A stretch of DNA of 64,000 nucleotides from Acanthornis magna (GCA_036785705.1 JAWUZG010000015.1:1240001-1304000), one strand, 5' to 3'; positions 1 to 11,847 are shown, counted from the stretch's first letter. Translations and numbers: made by a program. Notes: a model not told the origin generated them from the letters alone.

Positions 1-593
1 GTGGATCCCAAACCCACAGAATCCATCCTGGATGGACAGCAGACCAAGCTCTCTGTCCTCCTGCTGGGTTTAAAGCCCCTCATGGCCTCACATCTCTATT
101 TCCATGTCACCGTGTCCCTCCACAGCCCAGGGTGTGCAGAGCACCCTGAGGTGACCCTGTTCCTGTTCCCATCCCCACTCCACATCAGCCTGACCAGCAA
201 GAACTGACCTTCCCCCTCCTTTTACCTTTGCTGCCTGCATTTCCCTGGGCTCTGCAGAACAGCTTGTCCTAGCCTGGCTCCTACCTCCACACACAGCAAA
301 AACACTCCCACAATAATATTTGTGCACTGTTTGTGTGCAGACATCTGCTACACACCCTCATTCTTGAAGGGGCATCTCCAAGACACAAAAGCATGGCCAG
401 GAATGCCCTTGGTCAGTTGAGGGCAAAGAGTAATTTTTAATTTTTTTCCCCATATTTTTTAGGTCATTACAATTTCAGAGGAACAGTGTTTGGCCATGTC
501 CATAACACAGCATTGACCTGACTTCCATCTGGCTCTGAGTACTGGTGAGGTGAGCTCAGGATCCACCAGGAACACAATGCCCTGAGTGGGCAA
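1..593. other. No recognisable feature
   Basis: I see no gene, repeat or RNA in this stretch. It holds only short open frames with no family resemblance and a short T-rich run near 436-460. The tandem repeat described next begins at its right edge. Confidence 0.5.
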
Positions 594-840
594 AGGTAGG
601 AATGAGATTCCCAGGTAGGAATGAGATTCCCAAGTAAGAACAAGATTCCTTGATAGCAATGAGATTCCCTGGCAGGAATGAGATTACCTGGAAGCAATGA
701 GATTACCCAGAAGGAATGAGATTCCCCAGTAGGAGAGAGATTCCCTGGTAGGAGTGACATTCCCTGATAGGAATGATATTTCCTGGTAGGAATGAGATTC
801 CCTGGTAGGAATGAGATTTCCAGGTAGGAATGAGATTCCC
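594..840. repeat. 19-bp minisatellite, 13 units
   Basis: Thirteen consecutive units of exactly 19 bp fill these 247 bases with no insertion or deletion. The unit is close to AGGTAGGAATGAGATTCCC. The first, second and last units are nearly identical, while the middle units carry one to five substitutions each. The open frames across it on the minus strand, with peptides such as GNLIPTRESHSYQ, exist only because the unit has no stop in those frames, and I do not regard them as genes. Confidence 0.95.
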
Positions 841-2599
841 TGCCTGCTCCAGTGATGATGAACAAGTTCAGCCTTGAATCTGCTTTTATTAACCCTGGTG
901 TATCTCTTACCATTCCCTTGCTGTTTGTTTACTGCATTTGGCTCCATCCAAAGCCGTGGTCACCCCCAGCCCAGGCCTGAGGGGTCAGTCTGAGGGGTCT
1001 GGGGGCAGGACACTGAACAAGGAAAGGCTGCTTTGTGTGCTCACACAGCCACAGGGAGCTCCTGGCCCTGGTGTCCTCACTGGACACAGCTTCCTAACCC
1101 CTGGCTGCTCCAGGCCAGCTGCACACACACATCTGGGGAAGGTGGCTTTAGGGACAGGACCCCAGCACGCCTGAGCTGTGTGATAGCAGAGCCAGGAGCA
1201 GGTGAAGGATTTTCAGTTCACCCTCAACCTCATTAACGTCATTTCTTGCCCCAGCCTGTGCTGGGTGACACCTCAGAGGAGCTGGCCATGGTGGCCATGC
1301 CACAGCTGCCTTTTCTTAAGGGAGAAAGGCATGGGGGAGCCCCTCCAAGTCAGGGACCCTCTGTTTTGTGATTCAAGCCCAAAGCAGGACATCCTGGCTG
1401 CTGCTGTGCTCCTCAGGGCATCACAGCTCTGCTCCCGCCAGAGGAGTGCTCAGAGCTGCTGTAGCACACTGCAGCCCTCACTGAGAGGGAAGAAGCCTCA
1501 TGTGGGGTGAGGGGGTCAAATAACAGGAGAAAAAAGTCAGGAAAGAAGCAGCCAGGGTGCTCCCAGCACCATCAGCACCAGAGGCACCGTTTCAGGTCAC
1601 ATTTGAAACCCAGAGCTGCATTTCAAAGCGGGATACTTGGATTGAGCTAAGCGTGCCCATAATTAAATCAAAGTCCTGCTGCTTGGCTTATGGAAGATAA
1701 TGAAATCTGGATAAAAGTCACGTCTCATGGCCTAGCAGTCACCTAGAACAGAAAGTACAATGTGCTGGACACTTCTGGCAGCCCTTGAGTCACCCCAGCA
1801 GCCCCTGCCCCACGCAGCAAGGGACCAGCATTTGTTGTATCACAGCTACACACACGATTTTCCAAGCATTGTATTTCATTTGGATGAAAAGTTTGTATGT
1901 AAACATGCAAAGCTCTCTCAGGCAGACACATGGAATGCAGGTGTAACTCTCCCAGCTCCTTTCCAGCCCTGAACAGAAGAACAACATTTCAGTCTCATCA
2001 GGGCTGTGCCTTTGGACCAAGGGTTAGCTCTAACCAAGCTCCATCTCTTGCAGAGGGAAGTTAGATCCATAAAATAAAAGGGGAGATGGAAACACTAGCA
2101 GAGGCTCTGGCTGCTGACTTCTGAAGGTTTGCAAATCCTCCAGGCAGGGAGCACTGCTCTGAACATCGCAGTGATCTGCAGGAGAGAACAGACTTGCAAA
2201 CAAAACACACACAGAGCCAGTGCCTGGGAAAATGGCAAATTTAACATTTATCCATCTGCTTCATGCTTGGACTCAATCTTAGAGGTCTTTCCCTTCCTTC
2301 ATGTGTCTTTGACTGTGGTCCTTTAGTGAAATCCCTGCTCTTCTCCTCACACCTCTCTGCTCCTTAGCAGCAGGAGTTGAGCTGGACCAAGACAATGCTG
2401 CAGTTGGAAAATTTTGAGCTTGGTGAGAGGTCACCCTTCCCCTCCAGGGACAGAGGAACAGGGAAAACCCACTCTGCCTGGACCAGGCTGGTTTTGTCGT
2501 GAGTAGAGTCCAGAAGAGCCCCAGCTGCCAATCTGAGAGGGAATCACTGCCAGAGAGAGGGAGAGGGAGACAGTCCTGAGCAAGAAGGGAGAGGTCACA
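841..2599. other. No recognisable feature
   Basis: Unannotated sequence of mixed composition. The open frames are at most about 100 codons and look like chance. Around 1640-1740 the sequence is AT-richer and less repetitive, but nothing marks it as functional without a comparison to other birds. Confidence 0.4.
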
Positions 2600-2767
2600 G
2601 CTCCCAGGCCATGGGAGAGCATCCCTGGAGGTGTTCAGGGAAAGTCTGGATGTGGCACTCGGTGCCATGGTCTGGGTGACAAGGTGGTGTTGGGTCACAG
2701 GCTGGACTCAATAATCTCTAATGACTTTTCCAACCTGCTGAATTCTGTGTCATTCTGTGACTGTGGC
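2600..2767 (+). mobile_element. CR1 LINE 3' fragment
   Basis: A truncated CR1 3' end. It contains the block 'catccctggaggtgttcagg', then 'gatgtggcactcggtgccatgg', then 'ggtggtgttgggtcacaggc' and the terminal 'ggactcaataatctctaatgacttttccaacc' region. It finishes in two degenerate copies of the CR1 terminal motif (ttctgtgtcattctgtga). It belongs to the subfamily with the GTGGTGTTGGGTCACAG block, shared with the copy at 46797-46941. It carries no open reading frame and is non-autonomous. The left edge is approximate. Confidence 0.88.
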
Positions 2768-3810
2768 AGGCTGGGAAGGGAGGTGCAAAAATTAGTGATG
2801 AGGCAAGAGGGTAGGGAGTGGGTGATGCTCTGGGGAGCAGAACCACTAGAGATGATAAAACACCCAGGTGGGGACAGAAGCTGGACAAGGATGGGTTGTT
2901 CTCCACGGAATCCTACGTTCCAGAAGCTGTGACCTCCCCAAGGGCTCTGAGAGAAGGTGCAGCCCCCAGGCTGACCAAGGCACTTGCTGGCACTGAGAAA
3001 TGCCTGACTTGCTCGCTCCAAGCCGTGCTGCTGCCTCCAGCCCAGAGGGAAGAGCAGAGCACAGCCACAGCAGCGCTCTCTGCCTCCTCCTCTCCCAGCT
3101 ACAGCCACAACCCCGACTGCTGGGTTCAGCAGAATTACCTTTATTGCCATATGACAGCGTGCAGCAGCTCTAAAGGCAACAAAATTCACCTGGCTGCCTT
3201 CTCGATGAGTGTCTGTTCTCCAATGCAGTCAAAGCCACTTTCAGCTAGTTTCACTTATAAAAAGTCCAGCAAACCTGCGAGTTTTACACAAAATGCAAGC
3301 CATAAAGCATCAAAGGTTCTGTTGGAGGGTTGGTGAACTTTAGCAATGCCTTTGATGAAAATGGTCTGAGTTTCAAGTGTGTAATGAAACCCCAAATCAT
3401 TCAAGTTTCACATGGTTGCAAATATTTCTCACAGTTCTGATCAAAGGTGTATTCAGCAGGGAAGAGGCTTTGATTTTGCAGTACAGGGGACGTGCTGAAA
3501 TTTTCAAAGCCAGGCCCTGGGATTTAGCTGAGCAGTTCTTCTTGGAAGCAACACAGCTAAACTTAGCAATGCTTGGGGGGAAGGAAGGCGATGATGCCAT
3601 GTTTGGATTACTCCTGTTACCCCTAAACCCCTTCCCAGGAGGAAGCTTTAATCCCCCAGTGAGCCCCGGAGGCTGCAAGCTCCTGCTGCAGGTTTGGCCT
3701 CCACAGCTGCCCTCCCTGCACATTTATTTCCTTTGCTCTTCCCTGACTTCTCTCTCCTGGCTGCTGACACTGCTGCTCTGTGCACTTCAGAGGGAAAGCT
3801 GGAGTGTTTG
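2768..3810. other. No recognisable feature
   Basis: No repeat or gene is recognisable. A 172-codon open frame on the plus strand (2818-3336) starts inside the CR1 flank. It has no signal peptide, domain or splice-site pattern that I can name, so I treat it as chance. Confidence 0.4.
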
Positions 3811-3839
3811 GAGGAGGAGGAGGAGGAGGAGGAGGAGGC
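3811..3839. repeat. (GGA)n microsatellite
   Basis: About nine uninterrupted GGA triplets. They explain the poly-glutamate and poly-glycine stretches in overlapping open frames, which should not be read as coding. Confidence 0.95.
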
Positions 3840-6413
3840 ATTAGTGCTGCAGGACTGGCTGCTGACCCACATTGCAGAAGGGAAGGGCTCCCTGCTGCCC
3901 ATCCAGCATCCCTGCACCCCCTGTGTGTCCCTGGCCGGCAGGACACAGGGAAGCAGCCTCATCCTTCCCTGTGCTCAGCCAGGAGAGCCAAATCCCGCCG
4001 GAGCCAGAGGCGTATGTAAATGTCTGGGTTTAATGCCACTGCCGTGCTGGGAAGTCTTCATTTGTGACAAGCATTTCCATAGCAACAGACCGAGCTCGCT
4101 AGCAGGACTGGGGTCCCCTCGGAGGAGCAGGTGGAAGGAGGGAACAGAGACAGCACAAAATGCTCTGGAGAAGCAGCTCGCAGTGTTTGTGTCAGCAGTG
4201 CCAGGCTCCAGCAGGGCAGAGCTCTGAGGAAAGGGAATTCTCCAGGATGTTGTGATGGTGCCAGGCTGGGGCTGAGGACACCCAGGCTCTGCCCAAACCT
4301 CATCTCCCCATCCTGAGGTGGCCCTGCAGAGCCCGAGCTGCTCTCCCTGACTGGGACACCTTCCCTATCCTGAGGGACACATACAGGGGGCACAGGAGCA
4401 CTTTCCCCTGCAGCAGAGGTGTGCAGGGCAGGGCTGATCCCACCCAGGGAGCAGCTGGGAGCTGTTCCCACAGCCCTGCAGGAGTGCCTCTGTCCCCACA
4501 TCACCTCCCCGGGCTGGTGCTGTCCCCTGGAGCAGCAGCACTGACCGGGATCAGGTCAGACTGACCCAGGCAGGCACTGCCTTTCAACCCTCGCTCACCT
4601 GGCCCTGCAGAGAAGCAGAGCTGTGTCTGGCACAGCTCTGTTACACCACAGATTCTCTGCAGAGGCTGTTTTTCCTAAGAACAGCCCATTTTCCAGGCAG
4701 CCTGGCATGATTCTACAGCTCATTCCCACATCCAGTTTCCAATCAGCACAAATAATATGCACAAGCATCACAGAGCCATCAACTGCTGCCCAAGGGGCAG
4801 GAACAGAGTCTGCTCAGAGAGGGCTGGAGCAGCCAAGGACTCTTTTAGGCAACAGCAAGTTTTTCTGGCTAATGTGCTCTGCTTTTTGATAATTTTGTTA
4901 TTTTCCCTGAGATGTTACAGTAAGTGGTGTGGTAGGCCCTTGTGATTCCATCAAATAAATCACATCACAGCCATTTAACCCCAGAGGTGGCACCTTGGGC
5001 TGGCACATCTCTCTTCAGGGTGTCCAGACCTGTCCTGCAAAGCCAAGGCAGGTTTTCCCTCCCTGTCCACCCAGCTCCCTATTTGGTTGTTTTTATTGCC
5101 CAAATAAGAGGCCTCTGTAATAACAGCTTCAGAGGCTGGGAGCCCCGAGGGCAGAGAACATCCAGCACCACAAAAATCTTGAGTAGCTTTAGTATTAATT
5201 GATTAAACACTTCACCCAGCAACACCAAATACCATCATTCCTGAAATTCAAGCCTCATAAAGGCCTTGGTGCATCTTGAGAGAGTGACAAATATGTGGAG
5301 GAGCTTTCCTTGCACAGATTCTCTGGAGCCCTGGAGGCTTTAATTGTTGAAGGCAACATCATTGCAGGAATTGGAACTATTTCCTTTATTAAAATCAGTA
5401 AAGGATGCCCCAACCAGGCTTTAGGATGTCTGTGAGTGTTCAGATATTTATCAATAATTCCTACATACGTTCGGTTTTGTTCTTGCTACAGAACCACCAC
5501 CTCACTGTTTGTGTCTCCTACCCCATCACTCCTAAAGTTAAAGGATGTCAGGAAAAAAATAAACAAAAAAACCATCCCCAAACCAACCCCCAAAAAAACC
5601 TTAAGTGCGAGGAAAGCTTTATTACAAAGCTTACATACATAGAGACATTCATTTATCCAGATTAAATCACACTGTTCCCCATCTCCAGCCAATATCCCGA
5701 GCAAAAAACATCTCCCCAGCACACTCACAAGAATTTTAGGAGCCAGTCCTTTATTGCTCAGGAGGGTGAATGCTCACCTTCCTGCCTGATTTGCTGAATT
5801 GAGTATTTTCTCCCTCTTCATGCAAACGAGCAGTTAATTATTTACCAGCCTGTCTGTAATGCTCTAGTTTACATGCTGGAATTTACATGATTTATTAAAC
5901 AAAATAGCATTTAAAAAGGAATCCTGTCATAAGGATGTCATCCTTAAAGGAGACCGAGCAGTTTTTCCTGGAGGAGGAGGTAAATTGAGGAATTTCTGCC
6001 TCCTTTTGTTTGCAGCCATTTCCAGCTGAAATGAGCTCCCTCCTCCCTGCCCTGCCCAGGTCTGGTGCTGAAGTCTCCTTAATGACTAACCCTGGTGAGG
6101 ATGGTGGTGAGGCAGCAGGAGCTGTTTCCTGGGGAAGATTACGCAGCAATCATGAATTCCTAAAGAATTGTCCTAAAAATCTGGGAAGGTCAGCTTTAAC
6201 TCTGTGTTTTTAGTGGCCCAGGGAGCACAACGGTGAGAAATTAAAAGGGTATTTAACCCTTCCAAGGGGATTTCTTCTCTTTTAACCCAAGCCTGTTAGC
6301 CTGTTTCTTCTTCCGCTGTGAAAATCCGATTTAGTCTGACAAAACATTTGGTAGTGATTGTGGTGGATTCTTTGGATAAAAAGCTTTACAAATGTAGAAA
6401 AAGATATTTCATT
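3840..6413. other. Unannotated; shifts from GC-rich to AT-rich
   Basis: The left part (to about 4850) is GC-rich and the remainder AT-rich. An A-rich patch with CCCC/CCCA interruptions lies at about 5548-5600. The segment near 5806-5925 is AT-rich, non-repetitive and homeodomain-site-like (several TTAATTA/TTTATTA words), the kind of texture seen in conserved non-coding elements. That is an impression only. No gene is visible. Confidence 0.35.
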
Positions 6414-6450
6414 TTCTTTTTTTTTTTTTTTTTTCTTTTTTTTTTTTTTC
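6414..6450. repeat. Poly(T) tract
   Basis: A run of T broken by single C residues, about 37 bases. No retrotransposon body is recognisable directly beside it, so it is not supported as a poly(A) tail. Confidence 0.85.
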
Positions 6451-7421
6451 TGTGAAACAATATCCCATTTAGGAGGAAACTGCTGCTGCATATTCGTGAG
6501 CATTATTCATTCTAGAAACAGCCTGTGATGCTGTAGAGCCTGACTAATTCCTGACTGGGAATTATTTTGTGCATCTCAGAGCTGGACCTTCTGAAACTCA
6601 GTCAGAGACTCCAGCAATTAGCTGAGCTCGTCTCCCTAAGTGCAAATAAACCCTAATGCATTTAAGGATGAGTCAAAATGATTGAAACTGAACTTCAAAT
6701 AATAAACATATCCATCATTGTCCCTTCACTGGGTTACACCTGTATCAATCATGATCTTCACAGCCACCACAATTCCTACACTTCCCACTGCTTCAAGTAC
6801 CAACGTCCTTGCACTTGGCACGGGTGTCCTGCAATCCCTAACTCATCTTTTGTCAGCCAAAATGCCTTCTAATTTCCTATTTTTGACAAGCAGGGATGAT
6901 CCATCACTGCTAAAACAGTAGGTTCATTTGTTATTGCAGGAAATGATGCAACTGAATAGAAGTTACACTGCAAAACCTGTAAATAAAAGGAATTTGGCTG
7001 TAGGTAAAAGTTAGATGTATTCAGATAGAAACAAAGTGAACTTTTGGGCAGTGGCAGTGCTTAAATCACTGAGCCAGGCTACTGAGAGATGGATATGGAC
7101 CCTTTTGAACTGAGGTCCAGTGCCCTTTTCAAGCACTCAGTTCTGCTGCCAGTCCCTGGCTTTGATGTAGAAATCCTGGGCTGAGCTTTGGGTTATCGGA
7201 GAGATCAGGCTCAATAAGTGTAGTGGACCATTCTGGCCTTAAAACCCCTGGCCAGCTGAAGCAGAGAGTGGGAGGATGAATTTCTCAGCACTGACACTGA
7301 TGTCTCTCTTCTTCTGCAGAGTTGGGCTGTGGGAACACTCCGCACACAGTGTCTGTGGAAAATGCTCAGCAAGATTACTGAGAAATATTCCCTCCCATCA
7401 CACAGGGATGTAATCAGTGGA
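6451..7421. other. No recognisable feature
   Basis: AT-rich unannotated sequence up to the insertion site of the LTR that begins at 7427. No repeat or gene is recognised. Confidence 0.4.
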
Positions 7422-7426
7422 GAAGG

Positions 7427-8268
7427 TGTGCTAGGTTACACGGAAGGTGTAACCAAAAGTCTGTATTCTATTGCCATCTCCACAAGCTGTTAAAAAGAGG
7501 TGGGGCAGTGTTCTTTGTGTTCAGCATGACCCAGCCCTGCTAACACCATTGGGGCTAGCTCTGCTCATGGCCATCAATGTCCCCAGGAGTGACCCAGCCC
7601 TGCTAACACCATCGGGGCTAGCTCTGCTCATGGCCATCAATGTCCCCAGGAGTGACCCAGCCCTGCTAACACCATCGGGGCTAGCTCTGCTCATGGCCAT
7701 CAATGTCCCCAGGAGTGACCCAGCCCTGCTAACACCATCGGAGCTAGCTCTGCTCATGGCCATCGAGGGCTCCGGGAGTGACTCACAGATTCCATCAGCC
7801 ATTGGGAGATGCCCTGCCCAGAGGGGAGGAACTGAACATTCCTACCTGCACATAAACTGAGACTCTGGAACACCGGGGTACCTTTCCCACTGATTCCCAG
7901 AGGAGAAGAGCTCAGGAGCCACCACTGGACCTCCAGAGACCGACGAGACCTTTCCACAAGATCACCATTTCAACAAGAGCACATCCATCACTCCAACGGG
8001 ACTGCAGCACCATTGAACTGCACTGCTAGCACCACCCTGACAGGGTGAGGGTTGTATTCTGACTTTGTCTGTTTAAACTGTTGTTTCTGTATTATTGCCT
8101 TGCTCTAAATATTAGTGAAGAGCTGTTATTCCTTCTCTTCTCCCATATCTTTGTCTGACAGCCCTTGATTCCAAAGTTATAATAATTCAGAGGGGAGGGG
8201 GTCACATTATCCATTTTAAGGGAGGCTCCCACCTTCCTTAGCAAACACCTGTCTTTCAAACCAAGACA
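7427..8268 (-). mobile_element. Solo LTR of an endogenous retrovirus (copy A)
   Basis: Read on the minus strand, the element starts TGTCTTGGTTTGAAAGACAG and ends ...CTAGCACA, giving the TG...CA termini of a retroviral LTR. It is 842 bp long. The flanking pentamers are GAAGG (7422-7426) and GATGG (8269-8273), a 4-of-5 match that fits a slightly decayed 5-bp target-site duplication. No gag, pol or env sequence adjoins it, so it is a solo LTR left by LTR-LTR recombination. It is close to the plus-strand copy at 18259-19028 (about 98% over the segment I aligned by eye). Copy A keeps a 134-bp segment (8102-8235) that the other copy lacks. It contains a 63-bp minisatellite at 7527-7778. The retroviral class is not certain; a 5-bp duplication is common for ERVL-like elements. 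Confidence 0.85.
7527..7778 (-). repeat. 63-bp minisatellite inside LTR copy A, 4 units
   Basis: Four units of exactly 63 bp begin at 7527, 7590, 7653 and 7716. Each starts TGACCCAGCCCTGCTAACAC on the plus strand, and the last unit diverges at its end. The unit length is a multiple of three and contains no stop in some frames, so it creates repetitive open frames on both strands that are not genes. The other LTR carries five units. Confidence 0.95.
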
Positions 8269-8273
8269 GATGG

Positions 8274-8899
8274 GGATTCTGACCCACTGGGGACAGCCGG
8301 TTCTGCTCCCAGCCCTCCTGACTTCCTCAGGATCCTGGTGTCACTAATGAAGTGACTGCAGCCTTGTGTGAGCCTGAGCGGAGTGAGTCTCCAGCCTGGG
8401 GGTGCACACCAGGAGCTGTTTCCCTCTGCTCCTGCAACATGGGAGAAAGCTGTGTGCATGATCACAGCTCAGGATTCATCCAGGGAGAGCCCAGCACTGC
8501 CCAGCTTGGGGACACAAAGCTGTGCCTGAACCTCCTTTGAGCTGAGCACAGGGAGTGATGGGCCTGGGAGCTCTGGCAGCACCAGGAGATGAAGACCCAG
8601 AGAAAGTGCAGGATGAGATGTGGGAAAGACAAACTCCCCTGCCATGAGTCCCTCCTGGATCGTGGCCTGGAGTGCTTTCACCTGCCCCATTCCCTGTTTA
8701 ATGAATATTCTCTGAACAAAAGGGTGAGCAAATCACTGCTAGATGAGGCAAAAAGACACATCTACCCCCTGCCTATGAGGCTGGAGTTGCAGTTTTTGGT
8801 TACCAGGATAACAGCGGCAGCAGCAGTACGGATTTCCACTTGGAAACTCAGCTCTTTCCTAAATGTACCATCTCCACAATAAAATGGGAGTCTGGCACC
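8274..8899. other. No recognisable feature
   Basis: Single-copy-looking sequence between LTR copy A and the CR1 fragment. It does not resemble the sequence between the mirrored CR1 and LTR at 18022-18253, which argues against one simple inverted duplication of the whole block. Confidence 0.5.
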
Positions 8900-9174
8900 T
8901 GAAAGTGGGGAAATTTAGGTTGGATATTGGGAAGGAATCCTTCCCTGTGAGGGTGGGGAGGCCCTGGCACAGGTGCCCAGAGAAGCTGTGGCTGCCCCTG
9001 GATCCCTGGCAGTGTCCAAGGCCAGGCTGGACAGAGCTTGGAGCAACCTGGGACAGTGGGAGGTGTCCCTGCCCATGGCAGGGGTGGCACTGGAGGGGCT
9101 TTAAGGTCCCTCCCAACCCAAAGCATTCTATGAAAGGTGGTTGAGCACCCAGGAAATGATCTGCAGTCAGCAAA
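8900..9174 (+). mobile_element. CR1 LINE 3' fragment with non-CR1 tail (copy A)
   Basis: The CR1 3' region runs from 'gaaatttaggttggatattg' through 'cagagaagctgtggctgccc' to 'cccaacccaaagcattctat' at about 9131. It is then followed by 43 bp (9132-9174) that are not part of the usual CR1 end. From 8922 to 9174 it matches the reverse complement of 17718-17970 without gaps and with 5 mismatches in 253 bp, and the 43-bp tail is identical. Upstream of 8922 it has a different CR1 subfamily sequence from the partner copy. No coding capacity remains. Confidence 0.88.
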
Positions 9175-10126
9175 CACTCTGGAGACTCCCTGGGAGCTTC
9201 TCCACCAACCCCAATGGGCTCTGGATTGGATTTTAGGGCCCTAACAGAGGTGAATCCTGCAGTATCCTTGGGGATGCCCTATGGGCCCTGGGCAGGGGTC
9301 AGGGGGGCTCTGTGGGCTCCAGCCCTGGCTGACCCAGAGATGGGAGAAATGAGGAGTTCCTGCCTCAGTCCCAGTGCTCTGAGCCCAGCACTGCCCATGC
9401 TGTGCTGATTTTGGGAACACATTTATCCTGCTCCTTGGAGGGGAGTCAAAGGATCCCCCTCAGACAGGTTTTACATGGGCTTTGTTTCTCAGCCCCTGCC
9501 TGCAGCATCGTGGAAGGAAAACTCTCAGCGAGGACCAAAGTGCCACACCAAACAAGGGGCCTGGAGGGGCCAGCAGTCCCCAGGACACACAGGGCCCGGC
9601 GTGTGGCTTTAGGAACAGCTTGTCTAGATCCTGTGTTCCCCTGGGACTGCAGAAAGCAAGGCTGTGCTCTGCTCTCTCCATCCCACTGGAGCAGCTCTCA
9701 GTGCAGAGAGAGCATGGAGCTGGCAGAGGGAGAGACAAAAGGGAAAAGTTGCTTTGGACTCCAGCTCCTAACTCTGTCTGTGGAGCTGAATCCTCCTCAC
9801 CCACAAACTTGGCTTGATTTACACAGGGCATCCTGATTCTCCCTCTCATCTGCTTCAAACATGGGATTAGGCAAAGCATTCCAAATCAGAGACAGCCACC
9901 AAAACCCCCTTGGCCACTGAATAAACAAAGCCAGGCCTCCAGAGAGCAAAATCAATTCCTGTTAGTATTCTGTGCCATGCAACAGAAGCAATTCCACTTA
10001 GCCCTGCCTTAAATGCCACTGTATGTCACCCTTTGCAGAAACCGATTGTTCCATTCCCAGCACATTGATCCCCATGAGATCAATGGCGTCAAGCAGCTTC
10101 ACCTGTCCAGGGATCAGAGCAGTCTT
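9175..10126. other. No recognisable feature
   Basis: GC-moderate unannotated sequence. Open frames of 140 codons or so occur on both strands at 9402-9879, but they overlap each other and show no domain or composition bias that would favour one. I see no gene. Confidence 0.4.
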
Positions 10127-10362
10127 GGCTCCCCAATCCCGGAATCCCTTGGCTCCCCAATCCCGGAATCCCTCAGCTCCCCAATCCCAGAATCCCTCAT
10201 CTCCCCATTCCTACAATCCCTCAACTCCCCAGTCCTAGAATCTCTCAGATCCCCAATCCCATCAATTCCTCAGCTCCCCAATCCTACAATCCCTCATCTC
10301 CCCAATCCCAGACTCGCTCAGCTCCCCAGTCCCAGAATCCCTCAGCTCCCCAATCCCATTTT
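10127..10362. repeat. 24-bp minisatellite, about 10 units
   Basis: Units close to AGCTCCCCAATCCCAGAATCCCTC follow one another at 24-bp spacing from 10127, with one 25-bp unit near 10247 and a partial last unit. The first two units carry GG in place of AG and CGG in place of CAG. The 24-bp period keeps reading frames open on both strands, giving repetitive peptides such as SPIPESL that I do not treat as protein. Confidence 0.95.
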
Positions 10363-11584
10363 CATTCCCAGTGGAAATGTGGCTGCAGCAGAAGGAGCTC
10401 GTGTTGTGCTGCTCACGTTTGGCAATCCAGGACAGAAGGGAGGGTTCCCTTCCTTCCCCAAGGAGCCGATTCCTGCGGGAGCAGTGGAGCTCCTGTCTGG
10501 CAGGACAAGGGAATCTGCTCCGCGTTCCACTGCCAGCCTGGAAAGTTCTCCCTTGGGCAGAGGCAGCGAGGGGCAGCCCCAGGGCTGCCAGGGGAGCTCT
10601 GTGAGGAGCCTGTGGAATTCCCTGGGGGAGGCTGGAGGCTGGAGGGGCAGCTCCTGGCAGGGCCAGCTCTAAAGCCCTTCCGTGGCCTGGGATCCTGTCA
10701 CCCTGCAGGGGGCACGGAGCTCTGTGGGAGAGGAGCAGAGCCCACAGGTGAGGAGGACACTTCAGCCCCTGGAGGTGCCTGAGGCTGTCAGGCCTTTCCA
10801 GGTGGGTCACAGTGCTGGGACAAGGGAATGTGGTCATGGGGAGCACCCTGGAGCTCACCACCCTCCACCATGGAGCCAGGGGCACGTGAGGAATGGGATG
10901 GACCAGCGCTGCTTCGGAGCACCCACGGGTGTCCTGCCAGGCACAGCGGGAATTCTTGTTCCCAAGGTCACCCACACTGGGGCGATTTTGCCACTTGGAA
11001 GGTCCTGAGATGTCCCCAGGCTGAAGTGGAGCAGGGTTTGGGCACCTCCTGGGAGGTGTGAGCTGCCCTGGGGGTGTGGAGGCAGGTCCTGCTCTGTGCT
11101 CAGGGAACAGCCAGTCCCGGCTTTGGGGTCAGGAGGGAATTTTCTCCTGGGACAGATTGGCACTGGCCCCCAGGAGATTTTGACTTCCTTTGCAGCATCT
11201 TGCCAGGTCTCTGGTCCCTTTTGGCCGGGTTGCTGCCTGCTCACACAGCACAGAGGTCTCCTCGTGCCCTGCACTGCGGGAGGAAGGCTGCTTTACCCAC
11301 AGGGTGGACTGGGAAGTGTCCCTGGGGTTTTCTGCCTTCCTCTGCAGCCCTGAGCATGGCCAGGGCTTCTCTGGGCCAGTCTCCTGTGCAGGAGGGCATG
11401 ACCAGGGGAGCCTGGAGGTTCCAGGGACAGCAAAGTCGGGAGTGTCGTGGGTAATGGACCCCTGGGGCAAAGAGTGCCCTTTGTCCTCAGTGGGGAGAGC
11501 ATTTACACAGAGCATTTCCCTCATTTACACAGGCTGGGTGATCCTGAGGCTTCCCTCAGGAGAAAACTGCCTGAACACGTTTAC
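10363..11584. other. GC-rich, no recognisable feature
   Basis: GC-rich unannotated sequence with many overlapping open frames of 60-240 codons on both strands, as expected where stop codons are rare. No domain, splice pattern or repeat could be named. Confidence 0.4.
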
Positions 11585-11847
11585 ATGGGCAGAGAGGGAC
11601 AGGACAAGGAGGAAAGGGTTTAAACTAATGGAGGAGAGATTTAGATCAGATATTGGGAAGAAATCCTTCCCTGTGAGGGTGAGGAGGGTGCCCAGAGAAG
11701 CTGTGGCTGCCCCTGGACCCCTGGAAGTGTCCAAAGCCAGGTTGGACAGGGCTTGGAGCAGCCTGGGACAGTGGGAGGTGGCTCTGTGGCAGAGGGTGGA
11801 ATGAGATGGCTTTGAGGTCCCTCCAACCCAAACCATTCCATGATTGC
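11585..11847 (+). mobile_element. CR1 LINE 3' fragment
   Basis: Begins in 'agagagggacaggacaagga' and includes 'gggtttaaactaatggagga', the GATATTGGGAAGAAATCC block and the GAAGCTGTGGCTGCCCCTGG block. It ends at 'caacccaaaccattccatga'. Compared with sister copies it lacks the GGCCCTGGCACAGG segment before the CCCAGAGAAGC block, a small internal deletion near 11687. No open frame for the CR1 proteins remains. Confidence 0.9.

Noticed and set aside
594..840. CRISPR-like appearance of regular repeats
   Set aside because: The units are contiguous with no spacers, and the sequence context is a vertebrate genome. It is a minisatellite.
7471..7860. 129-codon repetitive open frame (ALLTPSGLALLMAINVPRSDP repeats)
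   Set aside because: It comes from the 63-bp minisatellite inside a solo LTR. The unit is a multiple of three and open in frames on both strands, and the second LTR gives the mirror image.
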